Below, piece after piece: positions 1 through 5,496 of a stretch of DNA of 7,288 nt (positions are counted from its first letter, which is position 1; every line of letters starts with the position of its first letter). A model generated the notes under the pieces. The model had not been told where the DNA came from. It worked only from the letters and a program-made list of their open reading frames with translations, and did not search any database. This DNA is from Microcaldota archaeon (GTDB lineage Archaea > Micrarchaeota > Micrarchaeia > Anstonellales > Anstonellaceae), in NCBI GenBank assembly GCA_026413805.1, contig JAOAKE010000040.1, positions 1 through 7,288 on the forward strand, read 5' to 3'. The translations under genes were made by a program, and so were the position numbers.

Positions 1-77
1 GGGTCACCCCCGAATGGCAACATTTGGGCTTGGGGGGCAGATGCAAAACAGATGCTTCCCCCTAAGGGGTCACCCCC
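1..77. repeat. Alternating G-run/C-run segment with two GGGTCACCCCC copies
   Basis: GGGTCACCCCC occurs at 1-11 and again at 67-77 (GGGGTCACCCCC from 66). Between them lie a G6 run (32-37), two copies of CAGATGC (38-44 and 49-55) and a C5 run (58-62). The G6 and C5 runs can pair around a 20-base loop, and CCCC/GGGG at 59-62 and 66-69 can pair as an alternative. No convincing gene covers this stretch on either strand. It may be the edge of a longer repeat that continues to the left, or simply G/C-run-rich spacer downstream of the secreted-protein gene. The function is unknown. Confidence 0.35.
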
Positions 78-122
78 AAAATTTCACTATGCTTTGCTCA
101 GCACTCAAGATCTTCTTCATAT

Positions 123-145
123 GCATGGGTTTCGGGAGCCCATGC
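123..145. other. Perfect 7-bp inverted repeat (hairpin)
   Basis: GCATGGG at 123-129 and CCCATGC at 139-145 form a perfect 7-bp stem around a 9-base loop (TTTCGGGAG). It lies 25 bases beyond the T-rich tract that probably ends the minus-strand secreted-protein transcript. It could be a 3' end structure of read-through transcripts or a feature of an unseen gene to the left. No function can be assigned. Confidence 0.35.
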
Positions 146-170
146 TCGGCAATACCTCGATTTCTTCACA

Positions 171-204
171 GCAAAAAGAAATGAAAAAGAAGAAAAATAA
201 AAAG
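171..204 (-). terminator. T-rich transcription terminator of the secreted-protein gene
   Basis: On the minus strand, three bases after the TAG stop at 208-210, a pyrimidine tract begins with CTTTTTATTTTTCTTC and continues with TTTTTCATTTCTTTTTGC. Archaeal RNA polymerase terminates at such oligo-T tracts without needing a hairpin. The position directly after the stop codon supports the call. A very similar tract lies after the small membrane-protein gene at 5456-5480. Confidence 0.6.
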
Positions 205-207
205 ATG

Positions 208-2859
208 CTACTGAGCAGGGGTGGAGGGAGTTTGGGTGATTGTAGAGCTTGCGCTTTTAGTTGCCCTCAAGGTCAGCTTGGTTACTGATGGGTCGGCTAT
301 AGTCACGCTTCCAATCAGTGGAAGGGACATGCTTTGCATCTTGCCTCCGCTGACGTATGAAAGTGTGTAGGAGTAGCCGCTATTTAGCTGCCAGCTAACC
401 TTTATTGGGTAGGCGGCAGAAGTCACAACAATTGTGTAGTCTTTGTAGCCTGAGGCTGGAAGCGCCTCTATGTAGCGGTCAGTGGAGTAGCGCACATCAA
501 AGCCGCTCATCCTTGGGGGCAGGTCTGGCCTTGCGGAGGTGCCCAGAAAGACGCTCATTGAAGCTGCCTTGCTGTCAGACACTTGGACAGCCCCCATGCC
601 GCTTGTGTCAGTGGGCTTGAATTTGCCTGCTTTTGAGTTGTCAAGTATCAGCCTTCCTGCTTGGCTTGCCTTGACCCAGTAGCCCCTGCCAGGCATAAGC
701 TGGGTTGTAATTTTCTGGTAGGAAGAACCATCAAAGCCAAAGAAGTCTGAAGCGAGTATGCCCTCTGGCTCTGTTCTTACGTTGGCCAGCAACACTGGGC
801 TAGAGGGGGTGCCAATTATGTTCCATCCCTGCCTAATTGAGGTATTCACAGTAGTTACTGGTGTGCCTTGGTAAATCCTGTAGACTGGGCTGCCAAACTT
901 CAGCCAGTATCCCTTGCCATTGGCCACTTCATTTACAGGAACATAGCCATTTTCATATGCGTAGAGCAAGGAGGTTCCTTCTGGCCAAACTGCGCTTGAA
1001 GAGTTATTTTCAGGTATAACAGGCAGGCTGATTAGGTTCCAGCCAGAGTTATATGAAATTGAGCCTTCTGGAGGGCTGACCACCACCACTTGAGAGGTGT
1101 TAGAGGCAGATCCTGGCCAATACATATTATAAGAGGTTTGCTTGCAGTAAATCTCATCTCCTGTTTGTGCGCCTATTGAGGAAAGCTGCAAAGTGTTGTC
1201 ATGACCATTTGCAACCTCTATATTGTTCTTATACCAGGTGAATGTCCTTGCAGAAAGGTTTTCTTCGTCGCTATCTGGATCGCTGAACGTGCCTGCTTGG
1301 CACACTGCTGTTGAGTTGGGGTAGAGTGGAGAGGACAAAGTCGGCTGGGTGATTAGTGGTGGATAATCAAAGTATTCAAATGGCCCTGCGCTCATCTCCG
1401 AAAAGGCACCGCTCCTGTCTGTCACGTTGAGATGCACATAGAGCGTAAGTGGAATATCGTTCCAACAGCCTCTTCCAAGAATAGCGCAGCTTTCTCCGCA
1501 GATTCCGCCAAACCAAACGTAGCAGTTGCTGCCTTCTGTGATATTCCAATTAGCATACAATATATCCACCTCTGAAGCATTATAATCAATATCATAATCA
1601 ACAACTTCTGCTACTATCTCCGTGTAGTGGTGCATAAAAGGATCTGGTGGCGGCCACCCGCCCCCCCTAGTGTAGATGGACCTTATTGAGACGGGGAAGT
1701 TAGCTATAGTAGTGTTTGGAGACATCTGCCATGGAGAATAAAGGGCACCGTCATATGCCCGAACCCTGCAAGACCAGTTCTGGTCTTTTTTGAAATAGGA
1801 TGGAGAAATGGAAGAAAGTGCTATTGGTGTGTTGTGCGGAACGTTGTATGCCACTCCTGCAAGAGAGGTCTGGTTTGTGCCGTTTTTGTACCATTCATAA
1901 TAAACAGTGAGGGTGGGAGGGCCAAAGCTGAAGACAGTCACATTGCAATAAATTGAGTTTGCCCTTGTTGGTTGCTGGGGGGTTACTGAAACCGATGAAA
2001 CCATGGGGGCTGCGCTGCCAGTGCAGTTTATTGGGACTGAAACTTCGTTGTTACCTTCGTTAAGCTCGGTTAGCCAGCCTGGTGAATCCACCTTGATTTT
2101 GAGGTAGTTTATGCCTGGGTAAAAGCACATCATGGTGAGGGTGGTTGTGTTGATTTGATTTGGAGAAAGCTGGGGGATTACAAAATCCACAATGTTTCCA
2201 GAGAAATTGTAAGTGACATTTGTAGAGCCGCTTGAGCCATTCCCAATGTTTGAGATGTTCAAAACGACATTGAAGTTTTGCCCAACATTCACCTGTGAAG
2301 GAGCCTGGACTACTATTGGGACAAGGTCTGGAAACCTGTCGCATAAATCATGGACGAACCAGAGTTCATAATAATTTTGAGGAGCCTCGGCAGGGGTCCT
2401 TGCAACAAAGTTATTGTATCCATGGTTGTAGTCACAATAGTCATAAAATTGATTGAATAAGTGAGCTGCGCACATCTCAACAGAATACTCATATGGGTAA
2501 TCCGGGTGGTTCTCAGTTGGGTTGCCAAAATGCCCTGCGGCTACTGACGGCTTGTTTACCCATTCAGAAGGAGTGGCATAGCGCCAGTTGTCAGTGTGGG
2601 TGCCATTCCTGAAGAAATAGGGAGATGCGTATGTGGTAGTGGGGCTTGCCCATGCCCACCATTTGCTCCATATCATTACAGCAGGCACTCCCCCAAGGCA
2701 AGAGCAGGAAACGTTTGTTGAATTTTCAGTGCAGTATGGGACAATGGGTTCTTTGAAAGAAGAGTCGTCAGCTGCTTCATCTATTGCAGCTGCGGCGAAA
2801 ACCCCTCCTGAAATCAGGGTGGCAAAAAGCAGCAAATAAGTTAGCAGGCCTTTCTTCAT
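208..2859 (-). CDS. Secreted multidomain glycoprotein with CARDB-like, Ig-like and GWN/GYW repeat modules (883 aa)
   Basis: This is a large exported protein, probably displayed at or released from the cell surface; the specific function is unknown. Residues 1-25 form a Sec signal peptide (MKKGLL, hydrophobic core, AAAA before the mature part). Residues 40-175 are an aromatic- and Cys-rich region I do not recognise. Residues 178-280 resemble a CARDB adhesion domain. Residues 285-370 (C305, W323, C364) and 500-590 (C520, W542, C572) look Ig-like. Residues 606-655 and 678-730 are two copies of a GWN(L/I)I...GYW(L/V)K module. Residues 780-866 resemble the beta-rich C-terminal segments of secreted bacterial and archaeal proteins. 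The tail is Ser/Thr/Pro-rich with no membrane anchor. About 20 N-X-S/T sequons suggest heavy N-glycosylation. ATG at 2859 is chosen over GTG at 2877 because GAGGTG (2872-2867) sits seven bases upstream and the signal peptide starts there. The gene is flanked by its own promoter and terminator. Confidence 0.85.
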   Translation of the reverse strand: MKKGLLTYLLLFATLISGGVFAAAAIDEAADDSSFKEPIVPYCTENSTNVSCSCLGGVPAVMIWSKWWAWASPTTTYASPYFFRNGTHTDNWRYATPSEWVNKPSVAAGHFGNPTENHPDYPYEYSVEMCAAHLFNQFYDYCDYNHGYNNFVARTPAEAPQNYYELWFVHDLCDRFPDLVPIVVQAPSQVNVGQNFNVVLNISNIGNGSSGSTNVTYNFSGNIVDFVIPQLSPNQINTTTLTMMCFYPGINYLKIKVDSPGWLTELNEGNNEVSVPINCTGSAAPMVSSVSVTPQQPTRANSIYCNVTVFSFGPPTLTVYYEWYKNGTNQTSLAGVAYNVPHNTPIALSSISPSYFKKDQNWSCRVRAYDGALYSPWQMSPNTTIANFPVSIRSIYTRGGGWPPPDPFMHHYTEIVAEVVDYDIDYNASEVDILYANWNITEGSNCYVWFGGICGESCAILGRGCWNDIPLTLYVHLNVTDRSGAFSEMSAGPFEYFDYPPLITQPTLSSPLYPNSTAVCQAGTFSDPDSDEENLSARTFTWYKNNIEVANGHDNTLQLSSIGAQTGDEIYCKQTSYNMYWPGSASNTSQVVVVSPPEGSISYNSGWNLISLPVIPENNSSSAVWPEGTSLLYAYENGYVPVNEVANGKGYWLKFGSPVYRIYQGTPVTTVNTSIRQGWNIIGTPSSPVLLANVRTEPEGILASDFFGFDGSSYQKITTQLMPGRGYWVKASQAGRLILDNSKAGKFKPTDTSGMGAVQVSDSKAASMSVFLGTSARPDLPPRMSGFDVRYSTDRYIEALPASGYKDYTIVVTSAAYPIKVSWQLNSGYSYTLSYVSGGKMQSMSLPLIGSVTIADPSVTKLTLRATKSASSTITQTPSTPAQ

Positions 2860-2905
2860 AAATATGCACCTCTCCACTGTTTATAACTAAAAAGAAATAA
2901 AAACT
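2860..2905 (-). promoter_or_regulatory. Promoter and strong ribosome-binding site of the secreted-protein gene
   Basis: On the minus strand GAGGTG (2872-2867) matches the archaeal anti-Shine-Dalgarno complement and lies seven bases before ATG 2859, which decides the start. A T/A-rich element TTTTTATT at about 2903-2896 would place transcription start near 2874, just upstream of the ribosome site. A second candidate, TTATAAA at 2887-2881, would give a leaderless message and leave GAGGTG unused, so it is less likely. The upstream gene's terminator T-tract overlaps the promoter region. Confidence 0.5.
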
Positions 2906-2924
2906 TTTGCCTCACCAGAGAGGC
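2889..2924 (-). terminator. Stem-loop plus T-rich tract after the 102-aa gene
   Basis: On the minus strand GCCTC (2924-2920) pairs with GAGGC (2913-2909) around a six-base loop. It is followed by AAAA and then the T-rich run GTTTTTATTTCTTTTT. It lies 11 bases beyond the stop codon at 2935. The T tract alone would suffice in archaea; the short hairpin may help or be incidental. It probably makes the 102-aa gene and the secreted-protein gene separate transcription units despite their shared direction. Confidence 0.5.
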
Positions 2925-2934
2925 AATAAAGGAG

Positions 2935-3243
2935 CTAGCCGAATATAGAGCCAAAGCCGACTTCTGCATTGTTTTCCTCTTCTTCTATTGCTTTTGCGAC
3001 TGCGCTTGACACTTCGGGTGAGCACTCTGCTGCGATTCCTGAAAGCTTTGCGCGGGCAAACTTTGCAAATTCCTCGCTGCATGATATGTAGAGGTAGGCT
3101 TTTCCTTTGTCCAGCCCGATGACACTTCCCTCTTTGATTTTGTAGCCGTTGCGAGAAAAGCTTACCTCGCCGTATGGGTCAGCCTCAAGTATTGCCAAGA
3201 GCTTTGCCTTGTCTTTAAGCGGGACTTCAAATACCAACTTCAT
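2935..3243 (-). CDS. Small hypothetical protein with GFGSIFG tail (102 aa)
   Basis: I cannot assign a function. The protein is soluble, with no signal peptide or membrane segment. An N-terminal alpha/beta part (residues 1-55) has a short strand, a helix, then SFSRNGYKIKEGS and GLDKGKAYLYIS, which suggests a small beta sheet. A helical part follows (56-75, and 78-92 rich in Glu), then the glycine-rich end GFGSIFG. The family feel is of a small conserved archaeal hypothetical protein, but this is memory, not a search. ATG at 3243 is preferred over the longer frame from 3309: GAGGGG lies six bases upstream (3255-3250), a TATA-like element at about 3286-3272 puts transcription start near 3253, and the extra residues would run into the divergent gene. 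It is divergently paired with the zinc-ribbon/coiled-coil gene, so the two may be co-regulated. Confidence 0.75.
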   Translation of the reverse strand: MKLVFEVPLKDKAKLLAILEADPYGEVSFSRNGYKIKEGSVIGLDKGKAYLYISCSEEFAKFARAKLSGIAAECSPEVSSAVAKAIEEEENNAEVGFGSIFG

Positions 3244-3307
3244 CAACTTCCCCTCATGTGAATAATGCTCCCTTCTTTTAAAAAGGGCGATGTTGCATAT
3301 AAAAAGC
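3244..3307. promoter_or_regulatory. Divergent promoter with one near-palindromic TATA element
   Basis: The 64 bases between the two start codons hold CTTTTAAAAAG (3275-3285), which reads as a TATA box on both strands. On the plus strand its centre (about 3281) is 27 bases before ATG 3308, predicting a leaderless transcript. On the minus strand it predicts a start near 3253, giving a leader of about 10 bases carrying GAGGGG before ATG 3243. No other good TATA element is placed correctly for either gene. CATATAAAAA at 3296-3305 is too close to ATG 3308 to serve it. If true, the two genes compete for, or are co-activated from, one TBP site. Confidence 0.55.
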
Positions 3308-4606
3308 ATGGCGAGGCGCTGCGACCGATGCAGGGTTGAGTATGAGACCGGAGTTGACTATGGAGGAAAGGACTACTGCATGACTTGCTACGTGCGAGTA
3401 AAGCAGGAGGAGGAAATAAAAATACGCAAAGAGCGCGAGGCACAAGAAAAAAGAGAAATGCTAAAGGAAAAATACATCCGAGAGCAGCTTGAAAAGGAAA
3501 TGCGGGAAAGGGAGGCTGCAAGAAAATCAACCATCCTTGGCGAGCAGGAGGCCGCTTACCGGCGCCAATTAGAGCGCTATCAGCACGAGCAGCACAGGAA
3601 AGAAGAGGAGGAAAAGCGACGCCAAGAGATCATGCACGAAAGGATGCTGCAGGAAATGCAGCTTTTTCAGCAGAGGGCTCAGCAGAAGAGGCAGGAGGAG
3701 GAAGAAGAAGAGAAAAAGAAGCACGACTGGGATGTAAAAACCTCTGTTGTCTATGGGGAAGAAAAGAAAGAGGGAGCTCTAAAGAAACCGCGAAGGCAAT
3801 TTGCAGAGGAGGTTCCTTTCCAGCTAAAAAAGACCAGCATGCCTGGAGTGCCCCTCAATCTACCTGAAAGAGAGGAAGTTGAGGTGCGCTACAGCTCTGA
3901 CTTTGAAGAGTTGCCTGCTGAGATTTTGCTGGATGTTCGCAAGTCCCTTCCAGTCTCTCTTTCTTGCGGCCAGAAAAAAAATTCGGTCATCCTTGTTGGC
4001 AAAAACAACTCCCCAAATGCGCTGACTGTTGACTTGCGCTGCCAAATCTATGATTCGAAGCAAAAAGAAGTCCCATTCAAGGCAGAGCCAGAGCATTGCG
4101 CAATTGCAGGTGGCTCTGCTGCAGACTTCACCATAAGGTTTGACCTCCCAGACGAAATTCCGACGGGAGTTTTGACTCTTACGGCGCAGCTGAAAGAAAA
4201 TGCAGTATATGTCGGGCGAGAGGCTGCAAAAAGCAAAGAGGTGGTAATAACCACCAAAATAAAAACTCCGCTTTCCCTTGAATACAAAAAAGGAAGCGCC
4301 TGTTTTGCAGAAGAGGAAGGAAAACTATTGTTGCAGCTGGAATTTTCAAACCGAGGTGAAAGCGGAGGCACGCTGAACGAGAACTCATCAGTTAGCTATG
4401 GGAAGGCAGGCTCTCTTGAAAAAGCGCTCCTTGGGCAGAAAGCCAAGATAAAAGGCAGGCAAAGAAAGGTTATTTTGAAATTCCCCGCACAAAAGAAGTG
4501 CGAAATAGAAGTTCTCTCTTTTGAATTTTTCGGGGTGGACTCCAACGGCAAGCCGTATAGGATGGTCAAAAACGTAAAGGAAAGGCAAGCCCCCGGCGAG
4601 ATTTGA
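3308..4606 (+). CDS. Zinc-ribbon, coiled-coil, beta-sandwich cytoplasmic protein (432 aa)
   Basis: The function is unknown. Three regions are visible. Residues 5-27 contain C5-x2-C8-x15-C24-x2-C27, a zinc-ribbon or half-LIM-like site ending in GKDYCMTCY. Residues 32-138 are almost entirely Glu/Lys/Arg/Gln and read as a long charged alpha-helix or coiled coil. After a linker (140-205), residues 212-316 and 320-425 alternate hydrophobic strands (such as VDLRCQIYDS and LLLQLEFSNRGES) and look like two beta-sandwich domains of Ig or arrestin type. There is no signal peptide or membrane helix, so it is probably cytoplasmic and may be a scaffold or tether. ATG 3308 is preferred over ATG 3290 because the TATA box is 27 bases upstream and the Cys motif begins just after. 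The last 19 bases (4588-4606) overlap the antisense 3' end of the tRNA-Thr gene. A T6 run at 4622-4627 could end its transcript. Confidence 0.75.
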   Translation: MARRCDRCRVEYETGVDYGGKDYCMTCYVRVKQEEEIKIRKEREAQEKREMLKEKYIREQLEKEMREREAARKSTILGEQEAAYRRQLERYQHEQHRKEEEEKRRQEIMHERMLQEMQLFQQRAQQKRQEEEEEEKKKHDWDVKTSVVYGEEKKEGALKKPRRQFAEEVPFQLKKTSMPGVPLNLPEREEVEVRYSSDFEELPAEILLDVRKSLPVSLSCGQKKNSVILVGKNNSPNALTVDLRCQIYDSKQKEVPFKAEPEHCAIAGGSAADFTIRFDLPDEIPTGVLTLTAQLKENAVYVGREAAKSKEVVITTKIKTPLSLEYKKGSACFAEEEGKLLLQLEFSNRGESGGTLNENSSVSYGKAGSLEKALLGQKAKIKGRQRKVILKFPAQKKCEIEVLSFEFFGVDSNGKPYRMVKNVKERQAPGEI

Positions 4607-4663
4607 ACTCGCGACATCCAGTTTTTTCGGAGCGTTAAAACCTCAGGAAAGCCGCAGAGGGAA

Positions 4664-4705
4664 TAACGTAGAAACCCGCTCTTTGTTTTGCGAGGGGGTT
4701 TCTCG
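4664..4705 (-). repeat. 42-base hairpin repeat in the tRNA intron, copy distal to the 5' splice site
   Basis: This is one of two 42-base direct repeats, offset by 75 bases. It matches the other copy at 38 of 42 positions, and all four differences are in the central 8-base segment (4682-4689). On the minus strand AGAAACCC pairs with GGGTTTCT (8 bp). A C/C mismatch and a CTC/GAG extension follow, leaving a loop of about 10 bases. Confidence 0.85.
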
Positions 4706-4738
4706 CGCAGTTCCTCTCTGTTTGCTTTCGGGAGGAAG

Positions 4739-4780
4739 TAACGTAGAAACCCGCTCAATGACTTGCGAGGGGGTTTCTCG
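4739..4780 (-). repeat. 42-base hairpin repeat in the tRNA intron, copy abutting the 5' splice site
   Basis: This is the second copy of the repeat. Its minus-strand start (CGAGAAACCC) is exactly the first base of the intron, so its first bases also supply the bulge and the outer GAG of the splice motif. The stem is identical to the other copy; the loop segment (4757-4764) differs at four of eight bases. The 33 bases between copies (4706-4738) can themselves fold through TTCCTC/GAGGAA. Confidence 0.85.
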
Positions 4781-4816
4781 TACGAAACTGGCGCTCTACC
4801 TCTGAGCTACAGGGGC

Positions 4817-4858
4817 AGCCCGTTCCCCATTTATTAGTTATTGCACCATTTAAAAACG
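4817..4858. promoter_or_regulatory. Compact divergent promoter for tRNA-Thr and the DNA glycosylase
   Basis: In 42 bases there are two interleaved TATA elements. TTTATTA (4830-4836, plus) is centred 26 bases before ATG 4859, fitting a leaderless glycosylase message. TTTTTAAA on the minus strand (4856-4849) is centred about 36 bases before the tRNA's first base, so transcription would start near 4826 with a 10-base leader for RNase P removal. Each element lies inside the region the other polymerase must occupy, so strong tRNA transcription may dampen the glycosylase gene. Confidence 0.55.
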
Positions 4859-5491
4859 ATGGAGAAGGGAAGCAGAATCCTGCAAATTTACCATAGCTTG
4901 CTTGAAAAATACGGGACGCAGGGCTGGTGGCCAATTGGAGGAAAATACCACCCAGCAGACTACAGCTTCCCAAAAAACGGAAAACAGCGGTTTGAGATAT
5001 GCATAGGCGCGATACTCGCCCAAAGCATTTCTTGGAAAGGCGCAGAAAAGGCTGTGATGAACTTGAGGAAGGCTGGGCTGATGGATGCAGGCAAGCTCCT
5101 GCGCGCCCCTATGCCCAAATTGAAATCTGCTATAGTGCCTGCAGGCTACTTCAACCAAAAGGCAAGAAAGCTAAAGGAGTTTGCAAGATTTTACCTCGCG
5201 CTGAACGGCAGGGCTCCAAGCCGAGAAGAGCTATTATCCATCTGGGGGATTGGAAAGGAAACTGCTGACTCTATCCTGCTTTATGCTTACGGAGTGCCGA
5301 CTTTTGTTGTGGATGCATATGCGCGAAGGGTTTTTTCTGGGCTGAGATTGGTTCGGAGAGATGCAGACTATGACAAGATAAAGCAATTTTTTGAGGGGAA
5401 TCTGCCAAAGGATGCGGCACTTTTCAATGAATACCACGCCCTGATTGTAAGGCATGCAAAAGAAATGAAAAAGAAAAAAGCGGCTAATTGA
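4859..5491 (+). CDS. HhH-GPD DNA glycosylase, endonuclease III superfamily, MagIII-like (210 aa)
   Basis: This is a base-excision repair enzyme that flips out and removes damaged bases. The helix-hairpin-helix is at 127-140 (LSIWGIGKETADSI), and the catalytic Asp is D152 in FVVDAYARR. Helical segments around it include FEICIGAILAQSISW (45-59) and GYFNQKARKLKEFA (96-109). In E. coli endonuclease III the lyase Lys120 lies 18 residues before catalytic Asp138; here that position is E134. The enzyme is therefore probably monofunctional, without beta-lyase activity. The C-terminal 4Fe-4S cluster is absent (the only Cys is C48). Length, the WWPIG and YFNQKA motifs and the GIGKE sequence recall Helicobacter 3-methyladenine glycosylase MagIII, so alkylated bases are the likely substrate; this is inference. 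ATG 4859 is preferred over TTG 4841 because of the TATA box 26 bases upstream. Its Lys-rich tail coding sequence doubles as a terminator tract on the other strand. Confidence 0.88.
   Translation: MEKGSRILQIYHSLLEKYGTQGWWPIGGKYHPADYSFPKNGKQRFEICIGAILAQSISWKGAEKAVMNLRKAGLMDAGKLLRAPMPKLKSAIVPAGYFNQKARKLKEFARFYLALNGRAPSREELLSIWGIGKETADSILLYAYGVPTFVVDAYARRVFSGLRLVRRDADYDKIKQFFEGNLPKDAALFNEYHALIVRHAKEMKKKKAAN
5456..5480 (-). terminator. T-rich terminator of the small membrane-protein gene, inside the convergent gene
   Basis: On the minus strand, 16 bases after the TAG at 5499-5497, lies CTTTTTTCTTTTTCATTTC, then TTTTGC. It is suitable as an archaeal oligo-T terminator. On the plus strand the same bases encode the AKEMKKKK tail of the DNA glycosylase. 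The tract shares an 18-base identical core with the one at 171-204. Confidence 0.5.
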
Positions 5492-5496
5492 ATGCA

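Larger units (their letters stand above)
4624..4780 (-). other. tRNA intron with canonical bulge-helix-bulge splice motif
   Basis: The intron lies at the usual archaeal position 37/38. On the minus strand TTCG (4786-4783, exon) pairs with CGAA (4629-4626, intron) as the central 4-bp helix. The 3-base bulges are TAC (4782-4780) and AAA (4625-4623). The anticodon stem CCAGT/ACTGG closes one side and GAG/CTC (4779-4777 with 4632-4630) the other. Cutting after the second base of each bulge yields exactly the expected exons. At 157 bases it is long for an archaeal tRNA intron; the extra length comes largely from a duplicated hairpin unit. It holds no plausible homing-endonuclease reading frame. 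Confidence 0.9.
4588..4816 (-). tRNA. trnT: tRNA-Thr (anticodon CGT) with a 157-base archaeal intron
   Basis: On the minus strand the acceptor GCCCCTG (4816-4810) pairs fully with CGGGGGC (4595-4589), including one T-G pair. The D arm is GCTC-AGAGGTA-GAGC (4807-4793). The anticodon stem CCAGT (4791-4787) pairs with ACTGG (4622-4618). Loop bases are TT, anticodon CGT (4784-4782), A37 (4781) and A38 (4623). The variable loop is ATGTC, and the T arm is GCGAG-TTCAAAT-CTCGC (4612-4596). The discriminator is U73 (4588), as I recall for many archaeal threonine tRNAs, and CCA is not encoded. The exons are 36 and 36 bases, giving a 72-base body. It reads the ACG codon. The 3' end overlaps the antisense end of the zinc-ribbon gene, and the 5' end faces the DNA glycosylase gene across a 42-base gap. 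Confidence 0.95.

Noticed and set aside
52..288. Plus-strand frame of 78 codons in the left flank
   Set aside because: It runs antisense into the end of the well-supported secreted-protein gene, has low-complexity Lys content from the terminator tract, and lacks a promoter or ribosome site.
2860..2877. Upstream GTG start at 2877 for the secreted protein
   Set aside because: It would place the GAGGTG ribosome site inside the coding region and add a charged stretch before the signal peptide.
4048..4388. Several minus-strand frames of 69-107 codons opposite the zinc-ribbon gene
   Set aside because: They are antisense shadows of a gene with clear domain structure; there is no independent promoter, ribosome site or recognisable protein pattern.
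4396..4758. Minus-strand frame of 120 codons across the tRNA intron and the end of the zinc-ribbon gene
   Set aside because: It overlaps the tRNA 3' half and intron repeats, and translates the duplicated repeat; it shows no homing-endonuclease motif and no protein-like features.
4664..4780. Two 42-base repeats separated by a 33-base spacer, which resembles a minimal CRISPR
   Set aside because: There are only two copies, they lie wholly inside a tRNA intron, each is a near-complete hairpin, and no cas genes are present.
4841..4858. TTG start at 4841 for the DNA glycosylase
   Set aside because: The TATA element 26 bases before ATG 4859 predicts a transcript that begins at or near the ATG.
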